Assembly: GCF_002005225.1 (NCBI RefSeq)
Contig: NZ_CP019724.1
Coordinates: 3,102,501 to 3,166,500 of the forward strand
DNA from: Streptomyces pactum
GTDB taxonomy: Bacteria > Actinomycetota > Actinomycetes > Streptomycetales > Streptomycetaceae
DNA: 64,000 nt
Reading direction: 5' to 3'
Positions 24,572 through 33,154 of the stretch are shown piece after piece. How positions within the stretch are numbered: the stretch's first letter is position 1; every line of letters begins with the position of its first letter. The notes beneath the pieces are model-generated. The model saw only the letters and a list, made by a program, of their open reading frames with translations. It was not told the DNA's origin and ran no database searches. Both the position numbers and the translations under genes were made by a program.

Positions 24572-24846
24572 GTGGTTCGCCGGTCCTGGTGGGTGTGCTG
24601 GTGGGCCGTCCGCGCCGCGGGCACGGCGGTGGCCGCGGCATGAGGGGGACGCGTGCGGGCGACGCTACGCCGACGGAAGAGGCGGAAGCAGGGCTTCCTT
24701 TTCATCCCTCGGACCTCTCGGGTCACTCGAGGCGCGTGTATCCCCCGCCCCACGAACGTACGTCATGCCACACATGTGCCCGAAGTGTTCCTTTTCCCTC
24801 ATACGGATCACGGGTCACACGTCGGTCGCCTGGAGGGCGGAAGCTG
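24572..24846. other. Intergenic gap between adnA and the ATL gene
   Basis: 275 nt upstream of adnA with no supported gene. Small palindromes such as ACGTACGT at about 24756 are present, but no convincing promoter hexamers were found. The adnA promoter should lie here or upstream of the ATL gene. Confidence 0.4.
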
Positions 24847-25233
24847 TCAGGTGTGACCCTGTGCGCGTTCGCCGCCGTCCCACCGCGCCCGCTTCAGATC
24901 GAGGCGCGGCAGGTGGCCCTCCGCGGCCCTGCTCGCCTCCTTCAGGGGCGTGCCCTCCTCCCGGTAGCGGTCGAGCGCCTCCAGCTCCTGTCCCGCGAGC
25001 AGGGCCCCGTCCGCGCGAACGACGCGCCACCACGGGACGCCTCCCCCGTAAAGGGACATCACCCGTCCGACCTGACGGGGTCCCCCCTCCTCCAGGTACT
25101 CGGCGATGTCTCCGTAAGTCATGACACGGCCAGGCGGAATCAGTTCGGTCACTTCGAGAACCCGCTCGGCGTACTCGGGCAGCGCGTCCGCGTACTCCGG
25201 GCGGGCGTCGTCCGGAAGGCTCTGCTCGCTCAT
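24847..25233 (-). CDS. Alkyltransferase-like protein (ATL, MGMT fold without active Cys), 128 aa
   Basis: MGMT C-terminal domain fold with IPPGRVMTYGDIAE and PRQVGRVMSLYGG. The catalytic PCHRV is replaced by PWWRVVRADG, so the acceptor cysteine is a tryptophan. ATL proteins bind O6-alkylguanine and hand the lesion to nucleotide excision repair instead of reversing it. ATG 25233 follows AGGATGGG; a second ATG three codons upstream is possible. It is the first gene of the minus-strand repair group running to adnA, though 275 nt away from it. Confidence 0.88.
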   Translation of the reverse strand: MSEQSLPDDARPEYADALPEYAERVLEVTELIPPGRVMTYGDIAEYLEEGGPRQVGRVMSLYGGGVPWWRVVRADGALLAGQELEALDRYREEGTPLKEASRAAEGHLPRLDLKRARWDGGERAQGHT

Positions 25234-25418
25234 CCGACCCATCCTGCCCCACCCCACCGACAACGCGATGCGCTCCCGACGGTGAGCGTCCCTCGCCCTG
25301 AAGCGGCGCTTCGGGCAGACTGTGCGGCCCGCACGGGCACCCTGATGCCTGCCGAGGCCGATACGGCATGCCACCATCGTGCGGGCGGTGACCAGTGATA
25401 CGAGACCAAGAAGAGGCG

Positions 25419-28223
25419 ATGAAGCAGCAGGGTGTGCACCCCGAGGACGCCGAGGGCACCTCCGGCTCTTCGTCGCGCCCGGACACCGCGGACGGCAGCG
25501 GCGGGCAGACCGGCCGGCAGACGGCCGCGGGCAGGTCGGCGACGGCCGCCGACCCCGATGACGTCGCGCACATCGACGAGGTGGAGGGCGACGAACCGCT
25601 GCTCCCCTCGCGCGTGCACCGTCCGTCCGACCTGATGCGGCTCCTGGTGGGCGTGCTCGCCGTCGTCGTACTGCTCGCCGTCGCCGCCTTCGCGCACGGC
25701 ACCACCTCCGGCCTCGAACAGGACATCAACAAGGGCACCGGGCAGGCGCCCGACCTGCTGATCAAGATCGCCGGACTGGCCTCCAGCATCGCGATCCTCC
25801 TGGTCCCGGTCGCGTTCGCGATCGAGCGGCTGATCAAGCGGGACGGACTGCGGATCGCCGACGGCGTGCTGGCGGCGGTCCTCGCGCACGGGGTGACCCT
25901 CGCCACCGACCTGTGGGTCGCCAAGGCCGCCCCCGGCTCCATCCAGGAGGCCCTCACCCAGCCCTCGCCCGGTGACGTCCACGCTCTCACCGATCCCGTG
26001 CACGGCTACCTGGCGCCGGTCATCGCGTACATGACGGCCGTCGGCATGTCCCGCAGACCCCGCTGGCGCGCGGTGCTGTGGATCGTGCTGCTCCTCGACG
26101 CGTTCTCGATGCTGGTCACCGGCTACACCACACCGTTCTCGATCATCCTGACGGTCCTCATCGGCTGGACCGTGGCCTACGGAACGCTGTACGCGGTCGG
26201 CTCCCCCAACGTCCGCCCCACCGGACGCACGCTGATGGCGGGCCTGCGGCACGTCGGCTTCCGCCCGGTGACCGCCGCCCGCGAGGAAGCGCCGTCGGAC
26301 ACCGCGGAGACCGGTGACCGCGGCCGCCGCTACTTCGTCACGCTGGAGGACGGCCGCCCGCTGGACGTGACGGTGGTGGACCGGGAGCAGCAGGCGCAGG
26401 GCTTCTTCTACCGCGCGTGGCGCAACCTCACGCTGCGCGGCTTCGCCACCCGCAGCAGCCTCCCGTCACTGCGGCAGGCCCTGGAGCAGGAGGCGCTGCT
26501 CGCCTACGCGGCGATCGGGGCCGGCGCCAACGCTCCCAAGCTGATCGCGACGTCCGAGCTCGGTCCCGACGCCGTGATGCTCGTCTACGAGCACACCGGC
26601 GGGCACACCCTGGACTCGTTGCCGGACGAGAAGATCACCGACGACCTGCTGCGCGGCACCTGGCAGCAGGTGCGGGCGCTGCAGTCCCGGCGCATCGCGC
26701 ACCGCAGGCTGGTGGGCGACGCGATCCTGGTGGATCGTTCCGGCACGGTGATCCTCACCGACCTGCGCATCGGCGAGATCGCCGCCGGGGACCTGTTGCT
26801 GCGCATGGACATCTCCCAGCTTCTGGTGACGCTCGGCCTGCGGGTGGGCGCCGAACGCGCGGTCGCCTCGGCGGTGGCCGTGCTCGGCCCGGACGCCGTG
26901 GCGGACTGCCTGCCGATGCTCCAGCCCATCGCGCTCAGCCGGTCCACGCGGGCGACCCTGCGCAAACTGGCCCGCGAACGCGCCCAGCGCGAGCGGGAGG
27001 CAGTCCTGGAGTCGTCCCGACAGGCCAGACTGGCCCGTTCGGAGGCGACCGCCGACGACGGCACAAGCCCCGCACCCGGACACCCCGAGAAGCCCGGTGA
27101 ATCCGATGGAGCCGACAAGCCGGACAAGACCGAAAAGGTCGACAAGAAGGCCATCCGCGCCGAGCAGCGGGCGGAGAAGCGGGCCGTGGACGAGGCGCTG
27201 GAGGAGGCGCGCGAGGAAGACCTGCTCACGCAGATCCGGCACGCCGTGCTGCGGATCAGGCCGCAGGCCCCCGTCGAGCCGGCCCGCCTGGAGCGGGTGC
27301 GGCCACGCACGCTGATCAGTTTCATCGCCGGTGCGATCGGTGCCTACTTCCTGCTGACGCAGCTCACCCACATCGAGTTCGGGCCGCTGATCTCGAACGC
27401 CCAGTGGGGCTGGGTGGCCGCGGCGGTGCTCTTCTCGGCGGCGAGTTACATCGCGGCGGCGATGGCCCTGCTCGGGTTCGTGCCCGAGAAGGTGCCGTTC
27501 CTGCGGACCGTGGCCGCGCAGGTCGCCGGTTCGTTCGTGAAGATCGTCGCCCCGGCCGCGGTCGGCGGCGTCGCTCTGAACACCCGCTTCCTGCAGCGCG
27601 CGGGTGTACGGCCGGGGCTCGCGGTGGCGAGTGTCGGCGCGTCGCAGTTGTTTGGACTCGGCTGTCACATCCTGATGCTGCTGGCCTTCGGATATCTGAC
27701 CGGCACCGAGAAGACGCCGTCGCTGTCGCCGTCCCGGACGGTCATCGCGGGTCTGCTGACGGTGGCGGTGCTCGTGCTCGTTGTGACGTCGGTGCCGTTC
27801 CTGCGGAAATTCGTCGTCACGCGCGTGCGGTCGCTTTTCGCCGGTGTCGTGCCGCGCATGCTGGATGTGCTGCAGCGGCCGCAGAAGCTGGTCACCGGCA
27901 TCGGCGGCATGCTGCTGCTCACCGCCTGCTTCGTGATGTGCCTGGACGCCTCGATCCGGGCCTTCGGCGACGAGTCGACGTCGATCAGCCTGGCCAGCGT
28001 CGCGGTCGTCTTCCTCGCGGGCAACGCGCTGGGGTCCGCGGCACCGACACCGGGCGGTGTGGGCGCTGTGGAGGCGACGCTGACCGTCGGTCTGATCGCC
28101 GTCGGCCTGCCCAAGGAGGTCGCCGCCCCCGCGGTACTGCTCTACCGGCTGCTCACCCTGTGGCTGCCGGTACTGCCGGGCTGGCTGGTCTTCAACCACC
28201 TGACCCGGAAAGAGGCGCTGTAA
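25419..28223 (+). CDS. Membrane protein: degenerate kinase-like domain plus UPF0104 (LPG synthase/flippase-like) domain, 934 aa
   Basis: A polar N-terminus (~65 residues) is followed by about six membrane segments (LMRLLVGVLAVVVLLAVAAF onwards). A cytosolic domain follows, resembling an aminoglycoside-phosphotransferase/kinase fold whose motifs are degenerate: HRR for HRD and TDLRIG for DFG near residues 424-452. After a Lys/Glu-rich charged helix (DKPDKTEKVDKKAIRAEQ), about eight membrane segments of UPF0104/AglD type end in APTPGGVGAVEATL, the family signature. UPF0104 domains move or modify lipids, so the protein may carry a lipid or glycolipid across the membrane. ATG 25419 with AAGAGG upstream was preferred to the GTG at 25395. 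Confidence 0.82.
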   Translation: MKQQGVHPEDAEGTSGSSSRPDTADGSGGQTGRQTAAGRSATAADPDDVAHIDEVEGDEPLLPSRVHRPSDLMRLLVGVLAVVVLLAVAAFAHGTTSGLEQDINKGTGQAPDLLIKIAGLASSIAILLVPVAFAIERLIKRDGLRIADGVLAAVLAHGVTLATDLWVAKAAPGSIQEALTQPSPGDVHALTDPVHGYLAPVIAYMTAVGMSRRPRWRAVLWIVLLLDAFSMLVTGYTTPFSIILTVLIGWTVAYGTLYAVGSPNVRPTGRTLMAGLRHVGFRPVTAAREEAPSDTAETGDRGRRYFVTLEDGRPLDVTVVDREQQAQGFFYRAWRNLTLRGFATRSSLPSLRQALEQEALLAYAAIGAGANAPKLIATSELGPDAVMLVYEHTGGHTLDSLPDEKITDDLLRGTWQQVRALQSRRIAHRRLVGDAILVDRSGTVILTDLRIGEIAAGDLLLRMDISQLLVTLGLRVGAERAVASAVAVLGPDAVADCLPMLQPIALSRSTRATLRKLARERAQREREAVLESSRQARLARSEATADDGTSPAPGHPEKPGESDGADKPDKTEKVDKKAIRAEQRAEKRAVDEALEEAREEDLLTQIRHAVLRIRPQAPVEPARLERVRPRTLISFIAGAIGAYFLLTQLTHIEFGPLISNAQWGWVAAAVLFSAASYIAAAMALLGFVPEKVPFLRTVAAQVAGSFVKIVAPAAVGGVALNTRFLQRAGVRPGLAVASVGASQLFGLGCHILMLLAFGYLTGTEKTPSLSPSRTVIAGLLTVAVLVLVVTSVPFLRKFVVTRVRSLFAGVVPRMLDVLQRPQKLVTGIGGMLLLTACFVMCLDASIRAFGDESTSISLASVAVVFLAGNALGSAAPTPGGVGAVEATLTVGLIAVGLPKEVAAPAVLLYRLLTLWLPVLPGWLVFNHLTRKEAL

Positions 28224-28380
28224 CGGCCTCGTACGCCGAGGAACTACACCGCGAATGACCTCGCACGCCGGGTAGGCACACCGCGGAACAGCCGCGTACG
28301 CCGGGAGCGGCCAGCACGCGTCGCCTCGCCCGCGGACGTCCGGCTCCCCGGCCCAGGTCTCGCACGGCCCAGACCTCGTA

Positions 28381-28540
28381 CGGGCCGCACCCCTTACGGG
28401 CCGCACCTCTCACGGGCCGCACCTCTCACGGGCCGCACCTCTCACGGGCCGCACCCCTTACGGGCCGTACCTCTTACGGGCCGCACCTCTCACGGGCCGC
28501 ACCCCTTACGGGCCGCACCCCTTACGGGCCGTACCTCTTA
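28381..28540 (+). repeat. Ten tandem 16-bp repeats
   Basis: Exactly ten units of CGGGCCGCACCTCTCA or close variants (CCCCTTA, GTACCTCTTA) fill the end of the 365-nt gap between the UPF0104 gene and the peptidase gene. Decayed relatives (ACCTCGTACG-like) extend upstream to about 28230. No spacers, so not CRISPR. The array ends about 48 nt before the peptidase start, so it lies in or just upstream of its promoter. Confidence 0.9.
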
Positions 28541-28588
28541 CGGCTCCTGCCCCGAGCGCACGGCCCCGCGCGCCCGCACGATGGACGC

Positions 28589-30145
28589 ATGCCGAACTCC
28601 TTCCGGCTGCGCGCCGCCGCCCTGACCGCCGCCGCAGCCCTGTCCGCGCTCCTGGCGGGCTGCAGCGACGACTCCGGGAGCGACTCCGGCGGCGACGAGG
28701 ACCTGACAGCCCAGGAGCTCGACTGGAAGGACTGCCCGGCCCCCTCCGAGGCCGAGGGCGGCGGCGCCGCTCCCTCCCCGCTTCCGGACGGCACTCAGTG
28801 GCAGTGCGCCACCATGAAGGCGCCGCTCGACTGGGACGACCCCAAGGGTGACACGATCGGCCTCGCGCTGATCCGGGCCGAGGCGAGTGGTGAAGCGGGC
28901 CGCCGGATCGGGTCGCTCGTCTTCAACTTCGGCGGCCCGGGCGGATCGGGCGTCACCACTCTGCCCGCCTTCGGCCAGGACTACGCGACCCTGCGCACCC
29001 GCTACGACCTGGTCAGCTTCGACCCGCGTGGCGTCGGCCGCAGCGCCCCGGTGGAGTGCCTCGACGACAAGCAGCTCGACACCTACTTCCAGCAGGACGC
29101 CACCCCCGACGACGCTGCCGAGCGCACCGAGCTGCTGGACAACACCGAGGACTTCAACGCGGCCTGCGAGAAGAACTCGCGAAAGATCCTGCCGCACGTG
29201 CGCACCACCGACGCGGCCCGCGACATGGAACTGATGCGCCAGGTCCTCGGCGACGACAAGCTGCACTACTTCGGCATCTCCTACGGCACCGAACTCGGCG
29301 GCGTCTACGCCCATCTGTTCCCCGAGAAGGTGGGCCGCGCCGTCTTCGACGCGGTCGTCGATCCGACGCAGACCCCGGAGCAGGGCTCGCTCGCCCAGGC
29401 GAAGGGGTTCCAGCTCGCGCTCGACAACTACGCCGAGGACTGCGTGTCGAAGGTCGAGGACTGCCCCGTCGGGGACAGCGCCCAGAACGTCAAGGACCGC
29501 GTCGCACGGCTGCTGAAGGACCTCGACCGCAATCCGATCCCCGGCGTCTTCCCTCGTGAACTCACCCAGACGGCCGCGACCGGAGGCATCGCGCAGGCGC
29601 TGTACTCGAAGGACTTCTGGGAGTACCTCACCGACGGCCTGGAGCAGGCGTACGAGGGCGACGGCAGGGTCCTCATGGTGCTGTCGGACGCGTTGAACGG
29701 GCGCAACGAGGACGGCGAGTACAGCAACATCACCGCGGCCAACGTCGCCATCAACTGCGCCGACGCCAAGCCGAGGTACGACCCGGCGTACGTGCGACGC
29801 CGGCTTCCCGAGTTCCGGCAGGCCTCCGCGCTGTTCGGCGACTATCTCGCCTGGTCCATGCTCAGTTGCACCGACTGGCCGGTGCCCGGAGCAGCCGCCC
29901 ACCCCGACGTCAGCGCACCCGGAGCGCCGCCGATCCTGGTGATCGGCAACACCGGCGACCCGGCCACGCCCTACGCGGGCGCCGGGAAGATGGTGGACGC
30001 ACTGGGCAAGGGCGTGGGCGTGGAACTGACCTACAGGGGCCAGGGGCACGGCGCCTACGACAGCAAGAACAAGTGCGTGCAGGACGCGGTGCACGGCTAT
30101 CTGCTGGATGGGAAGGTGCCGGCGGCCCAGACCGTCTGTTCCTGA
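28589..30145 (+). CDS. Secreted lipoprotein tripeptidyl aminopeptidase-like alpha/beta hydrolase, 518 aa
   Basis: A signal peptide with lipobox LLAGC (Cys at about residue 25) anchors it outside the membrane. Alpha/beta-hydrolase fold of the S33 Tap/SlpD/SlpE type: oxyanion loop NFGGPGGSG, nucleophile GISYGTELGG, catalytic Asp in NTGDPATPY and His in GQGHGAYD, with the TAP-like C-terminal domain. These enzymes release N-terminal tripeptides from extracellular proteins. Six nt before the ATG is CACGAT, a weak -10 for a possible leaderless start. It is paralogous to the next gene. Confidence 0.9.
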   Translation: MPNSFRLRAAALTAAAALSALLAGCSDDSGSDSGGDEDLTAQELDWKDCPAPSEAEGGGAAPSPLPDGTQWQCATMKAPLDWDDPKGDTIGLALIRAEASGEAGRRIGSLVFNFGGPGGSGVTTLPAFGQDYATLRTRYDLVSFDPRGVGRSAPVECLDDKQLDTYFQQDATPDDAAERTELLDNTEDFNAACEKNSRKILPHVRTTDAARDMELMRQVLGDDKLHYFGISYGTELGGVYAHLFPEKVGRAVFDAVVDPTQTPEQGSLAQAKGFQLALDNYAEDCVSKVEDCPVGDSAQNVKDRVARLLKDLDRNPIPGVFPRELTQTAATGGIAQALYSKDFWEYLTDGLEQAYEGDGRVLMVLSDALNGRNEDGEYSNITAANVAINCADAKPRYDPAYVRRRLPEFRQASALFGDYLAWSMLSCTDWPVPGAAAHPDVSAPGAPPILVIGNTGDPATPYAGAGKMVDALGKGVGVELTYRGQGHGAYDSKNKCVQDAVHGYLLDGKVPAAQTVCS

Positions 30146-30190
30146 TCCCCCAACGACGCCGAAGCACGGGTAAACCAGCAGGTCAGAACG

Positions 30191-30199
30191 TTATCCACA
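30191..30199 (+). promoter_or_regulatory. DnaA-box match (TTATCCACA)
   Basis: Exact classical DnaA box in the 142-nt gap between the two paralogous peptidase genes. Single site. Confidence 0.35.
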
Positions 30200-30287
30200 G
30201 GGCGCAGCGGGTGCTGTGCGCTCCGCCTACCATGGCATGACCGCCATCCGCTGCACGGCGCGGACGGCTCGCGAGGGGGGAGAGCAC

Positions 30288-31841
30288 ATGGCGCGTCTCG
30301 TACGGTGGACGGCCCTGACGGCCGCGGCCGCACTGCTGACGACGGCGGGCTGCAGCAGCGGCTCGTCCGGTGACGACAAGGACAGCGGGGGGACACAGGG
30401 GACAGGCAGCGCACGGCCGTCGGCGGCGGCACCTTCCGGGGTGCCCGAGTCGCTGGCCTCCCAGACTCTCGACTGGGGCCGGTGCAAAGGCACCACGGAC
30501 TCCCCCGCGCCGGGCGGCGACTGGCAGTGCGCCACGCTCAAGGCACCGTTGGACTGGGCCGAGCCGGGCGGCGAGACGATCGACCTCGCGCTGATCCGGG
30601 CCGAGGCCACCGGCGACGACCGCATCGGCTCCCTGCTGTTCAACTTCGGCGGTCCCGGCGGCTCCGGCGTCTCCATGATGCCGTCCTACGCCGACACCGT
30701 CTCCTCCCTGCACGAGCGGTACGACCTGGTGAGCTGGGACCCGCGCGGGGTGGCGGCCAGCGAGGGGATCCGCTGCCGCGGCGACGAGGCGATCGAGGAC
30801 GCCGAATCGGTGGACTCCACACCGGACACCGCGACCGAGGAACAGGCGTATCTCAAAGACGCCGCGGACTTCGGCAAGGGCTGTGAGAAGGCCGCCGGCA
30901 AGCTGATGGCGCACGTCTCGACCACGGACACCGCCCGCGACATGGACCTGATGCGGCATGTGCTGGGCGACGAGAGGACGCACTACTTCGGCATCTCCTA
31001 CGGCACCGAACTCGGCGGCGTCTACGCCCACCTGTTCCCCAAGCACGTGGGACGCGTGGTCCTCGACGCGGTCGTGGACCCGGGCGCCGACACGATGGGC
31101 CACGCCGAAAACCAGGCCAGGGGCTTCCAGCGCGCCCTGGACGACTATCTGACTTCCACCGGGCAGGACCCGGAGCAGGGGTCGCGGGAGATCGCCGACC
31201 TGCTGGAGCGGCTCGACGCCGAGCCGCTGCCGACGTCCTCGCCGGGGCGGAAGCTGACGCAGACGCTGGCACTCACCGGGATCGTGCTGCCGCTCTACAG
31301 CAAGGACGGCTGGCCGGCCCTGACCAGCGCCCTGGCGGCGGCCGAGGAGGGCGACGGCTCCGAGTTGCTGGCACTCGCCGACGGCTACAACGAGCGGGAT
31401 TCCTCGGGGCACTACGGCACGACGACCCACTCCCAACGGGTCATATCGTGCCTGGACGACAAGCAGCGGCCGACCCTGGAGGAGACGAAGGAGCTGCTGC
31501 CGAGGTTCGAGAAGGTCTCACCCGTGTTCGGGGCCTTCCTCGGCTGGGACACGGCCGGGTGGTGCCACGACTGGCCGGTGGCCGGTCAGCACGAGACCCC
31601 GGAGGTGAGCGCGTCCGGCGCGGCTCCGATCCTGGTGGTCGGCAACACCGGCGACCCGGCCACGCCCTACGAAGGCGCCCGCAGGATGGCGGACGAGCTG
31701 GGCAAGGACGTCGGTGTGGTGCTGACCTGGAAGGGCGAGGGCCATGGGGCGTACGGGAGCGGCAGCGACTGTGTCGATTCAGCGGTGGACGCCTACCTGC
31801 TGAAGGGGACGGTGCCGAAGGACGGCAAGGTCTGCTCATGA
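30288..31841 (+). CDS. Second lipoprotein tripeptidyl aminopeptidase-like hydrolase, 517 aa
   Basis: Tandem paralogue of the preceding gene with the same plan: signal peptide and lipobox LTTAGCSS, NFGGPGGSG, GISYGTELGG nucleophile, NTGDPATPY Asp and GEGHGAYG His. Divergence is greatest in the linker after the lipobox and in the lid region. ATG 30288 has GGGGGGAG at a good distance; an in-frame ATG 72 nt upstream lacks one. It ends in a strong terminator shared with moeZ. Extracellular oligopeptide cleavage is the likely role. Confidence 0.9.
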   Translation: MARLVRWTALTAAAALLTTAGCSSGSSGDDKDSGGTQGTGSARPSAAAPSGVPESLASQTLDWGRCKGTTDSPAPGGDWQCATLKAPLDWAEPGGETIDLALIRAEATGDDRIGSLLFNFGGPGGSGVSMMPSYADTVSSLHERYDLVSWDPRGVAASEGIRCRGDEAIEDAESVDSTPDTATEEQAYLKDAADFGKGCEKAAGKLMAHVSTTDTARDMDLMRHVLGDERTHYFGISYGTELGGVYAHLFPKHVGRVVLDAVVDPGADTMGHAENQARGFQRALDDYLTSTGQDPEQGSREIADLLERLDAEPLPTSSPGRKLTQTLALTGIVLPLYSKDGWPALTSALAAAEEGDGSELLALADGYNERDSSGHYGTTTHSQRVISCLDDKQRPTLEETKELLPRFEKVSPVFGAFLGWDTAGWCHDWPVAGQHETPEVSASGAAPILVVGNTGDPATPYEGARRMADELGKDVGVVLTWKGEGHGAYGSGSDCVDSAVDAYLLKGTVPKDGKVCS

Positions 31842-31889
31842 CGGCGGCGGGGGCTTCGGGCACCTGCGGTGCGCGAAACCCCCGCCGTC
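31840..31889. terminator. Bidirectional terminator between the peptidase gene and moeZ
   Basis: GACGGCG...CGCCGTC outer stem with TTCG/CGAA and GCACC/GGTGC inner stems (loop TGC), interrupted by small bulges. It sits between convergent genes. Confidence 0.7.
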
Positions 31890-31912
31890 CGGGAAGCGGG
31901 GTCGGGGTCCGG

Positions 31913-33091
31913 TCAGTAGACGGGCTTCGCCGGCTCGATCTGGTTGACCCAGCCGATCACGCCGCCGCCCACGTGCACGGCGTCCGAGAAGCCGGCGGAC
32001 TTGAGGACCGCCAGTACTTCCGCACTGCGGACACCCGTCTTGCAGTTCAAGACGATCTTCTTGTCCTGCGGGAGGCTCTCCAGGGCCGAGCCCATGAGGA
32101 ACTCGTTCTTCGGGATCAGCCGAGCGCCCGGGATGGAGACGATCTCGAACTCGTTCGGCTCGCGGACGTCGATGAGCTCGATGTTCTCACCGTCGTCGAT
32201 CCACTCCTTGAGCTGCTTGGGAGTGATCGTGGAGTCGGCGGCCGCCGCCTGGGCCTCCTCGGACACGACGCCGCAGAAGGCCTCGTAGTCGATGAGCTCG
32301 GTGACGGTCGGGTTCTCACCGCAGACCGCGCAGTCCGGGTCCTTGCGGACCTTGACCTGGCGGTACTGCATCTCCAGGGCGTCGTAGATCATCAGACGGC
32401 CGACCAGCGGCTCGCCGATGCCCGCGAGGAGCTTGATGGCCTCGTTGGTCTGGATGGAACCGATGGACGCGCACAGCACGCCCAGGACGCCGCCCTCGGC
32501 GCAGGAGGGGACCATGCCGGGGGGCGGGGGCTCCGGGTAGAGGCAGCGGTAGCACGGACCGTGCTCGGACCAGAAGACGGAGGCCTGGCCGTCGAAGCGG
32601 TAGATCGAGCCCCATACGTAGGGCTTGTTCAGCAGCACGCAGGCGTCGTTGACCAGGTAGCGGGTCGCGAAGTTGTCCGTACCGTCGACGATCAGGTCGT
32701 ACTGGCTGAAGATGTCCATCACGTTGTCGGCCTCGAGCCGCTCCTGGTGAAGGACCACGTCCACGTACGGGTTGATGCCCTTGATGGTGTCGCGGGCGGA
32801 CTCGGCCTTGGACCGGCCGATGTCGGCCTGGCTGTGGATGACCTGCCGCTGCAGGTTCGACTCGTCGACCTCGTCGAACTCCACGATGCCGAGCGTGCCG
32901 ACACCGGCCGCCGCCAGATACATCAGGGTCGGCGAACCGAGGCCGCCCGCGCCCACGGCGAGCACCTTGGCGTTCTTCAGCCGCTTCTGCCCGTCCATCC
33001 CCACGTCGGGGATGATCAGGTGGCGGGAGTACCTGCGGACCTCGTCTACGGTGAGCTCGGGGGCCGGCTCGACCAGGGGTGGCAGCGACAC
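31913..33091 (-). CDS. moeZ: MoeZ: adenylyltransferase/sulfurtransferase, 392 aa
   Basis: N-terminal ThiF/MoeB E1 domain with GAGGLGSP nucleotide loop, DESNLQRQV arginine finger and DGTDNFATRYL, plus zinc cysteines CYRCLYP and CAVCGE. C-terminal rhodanese domain with active cysteine in NCKTGVRS. MoeZ activates the C-terminal Gly-Gly of small sulfur carriers (MoaD, ThiS, CysO types) by adenylation and then thiocarboxylation, feeding molybdopterin, thiamine, cysteine and some natural-product pathways. GTG 33091 has GGAG 6 nt upstream. It is monocistronic: convergent terminator downstream, and the cluster to its right ends 63 nt upstream. Confidence 0.95.
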   Translation of the reverse strand: MSLPPLVEPAPELTVDEVRRYSRHLIIPDVGMDGQKRLKNAKVLAVGAGGLGSPTLMYLAAAGVGTLGIVEFDEVDESNLQRQVIHSQADIGRSKAESARDTIKGINPYVDVVLHQERLEADNVMDIFSQYDLIVDGTDNFATRYLVNDACVLLNKPYVWGSIYRFDGQASVFWSEHGPCYRCLYPEPPPPGMVPSCAEGGVLGVLCASIGSIQTNEAIKLLAGIGEPLVGRLMIYDALEMQYRQVKVRKDPDCAVCGENPTVTELIDYEAFCGVVSEEAQAAAADSTITPKQLKEWIDDGENIELIDVREPNEFEIVSIPGARLIPKNEFLMGSALESLPQDKKIVLNCKTGVRSAEVLAVLKSAGFSDAVHVGGGVIGWVNQIEPAKPVY

Positions 33092-33154
33092 GGGGACTCC
33101 GTTGGTCGGTCAGTGATTACGGTTGTTCTCCCAGTAACACTGCCACGGCCTTTT

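Noticed and set aside
21047..24643. Plus-strand open frame of about 1200 codons opposite adnA
   Set aside because: Shadow of adnA: Gly/Arg/Val-rich, no motifs, while the minus strand carries all helicase motifs. The same applies to the plus-strand frame at 16350-19175 opposite adnB.
28381..28540. Possible CRISPR array
   Set aside because: The 16-bp units are directly contiguous with no spacers, and no cas genes are present.
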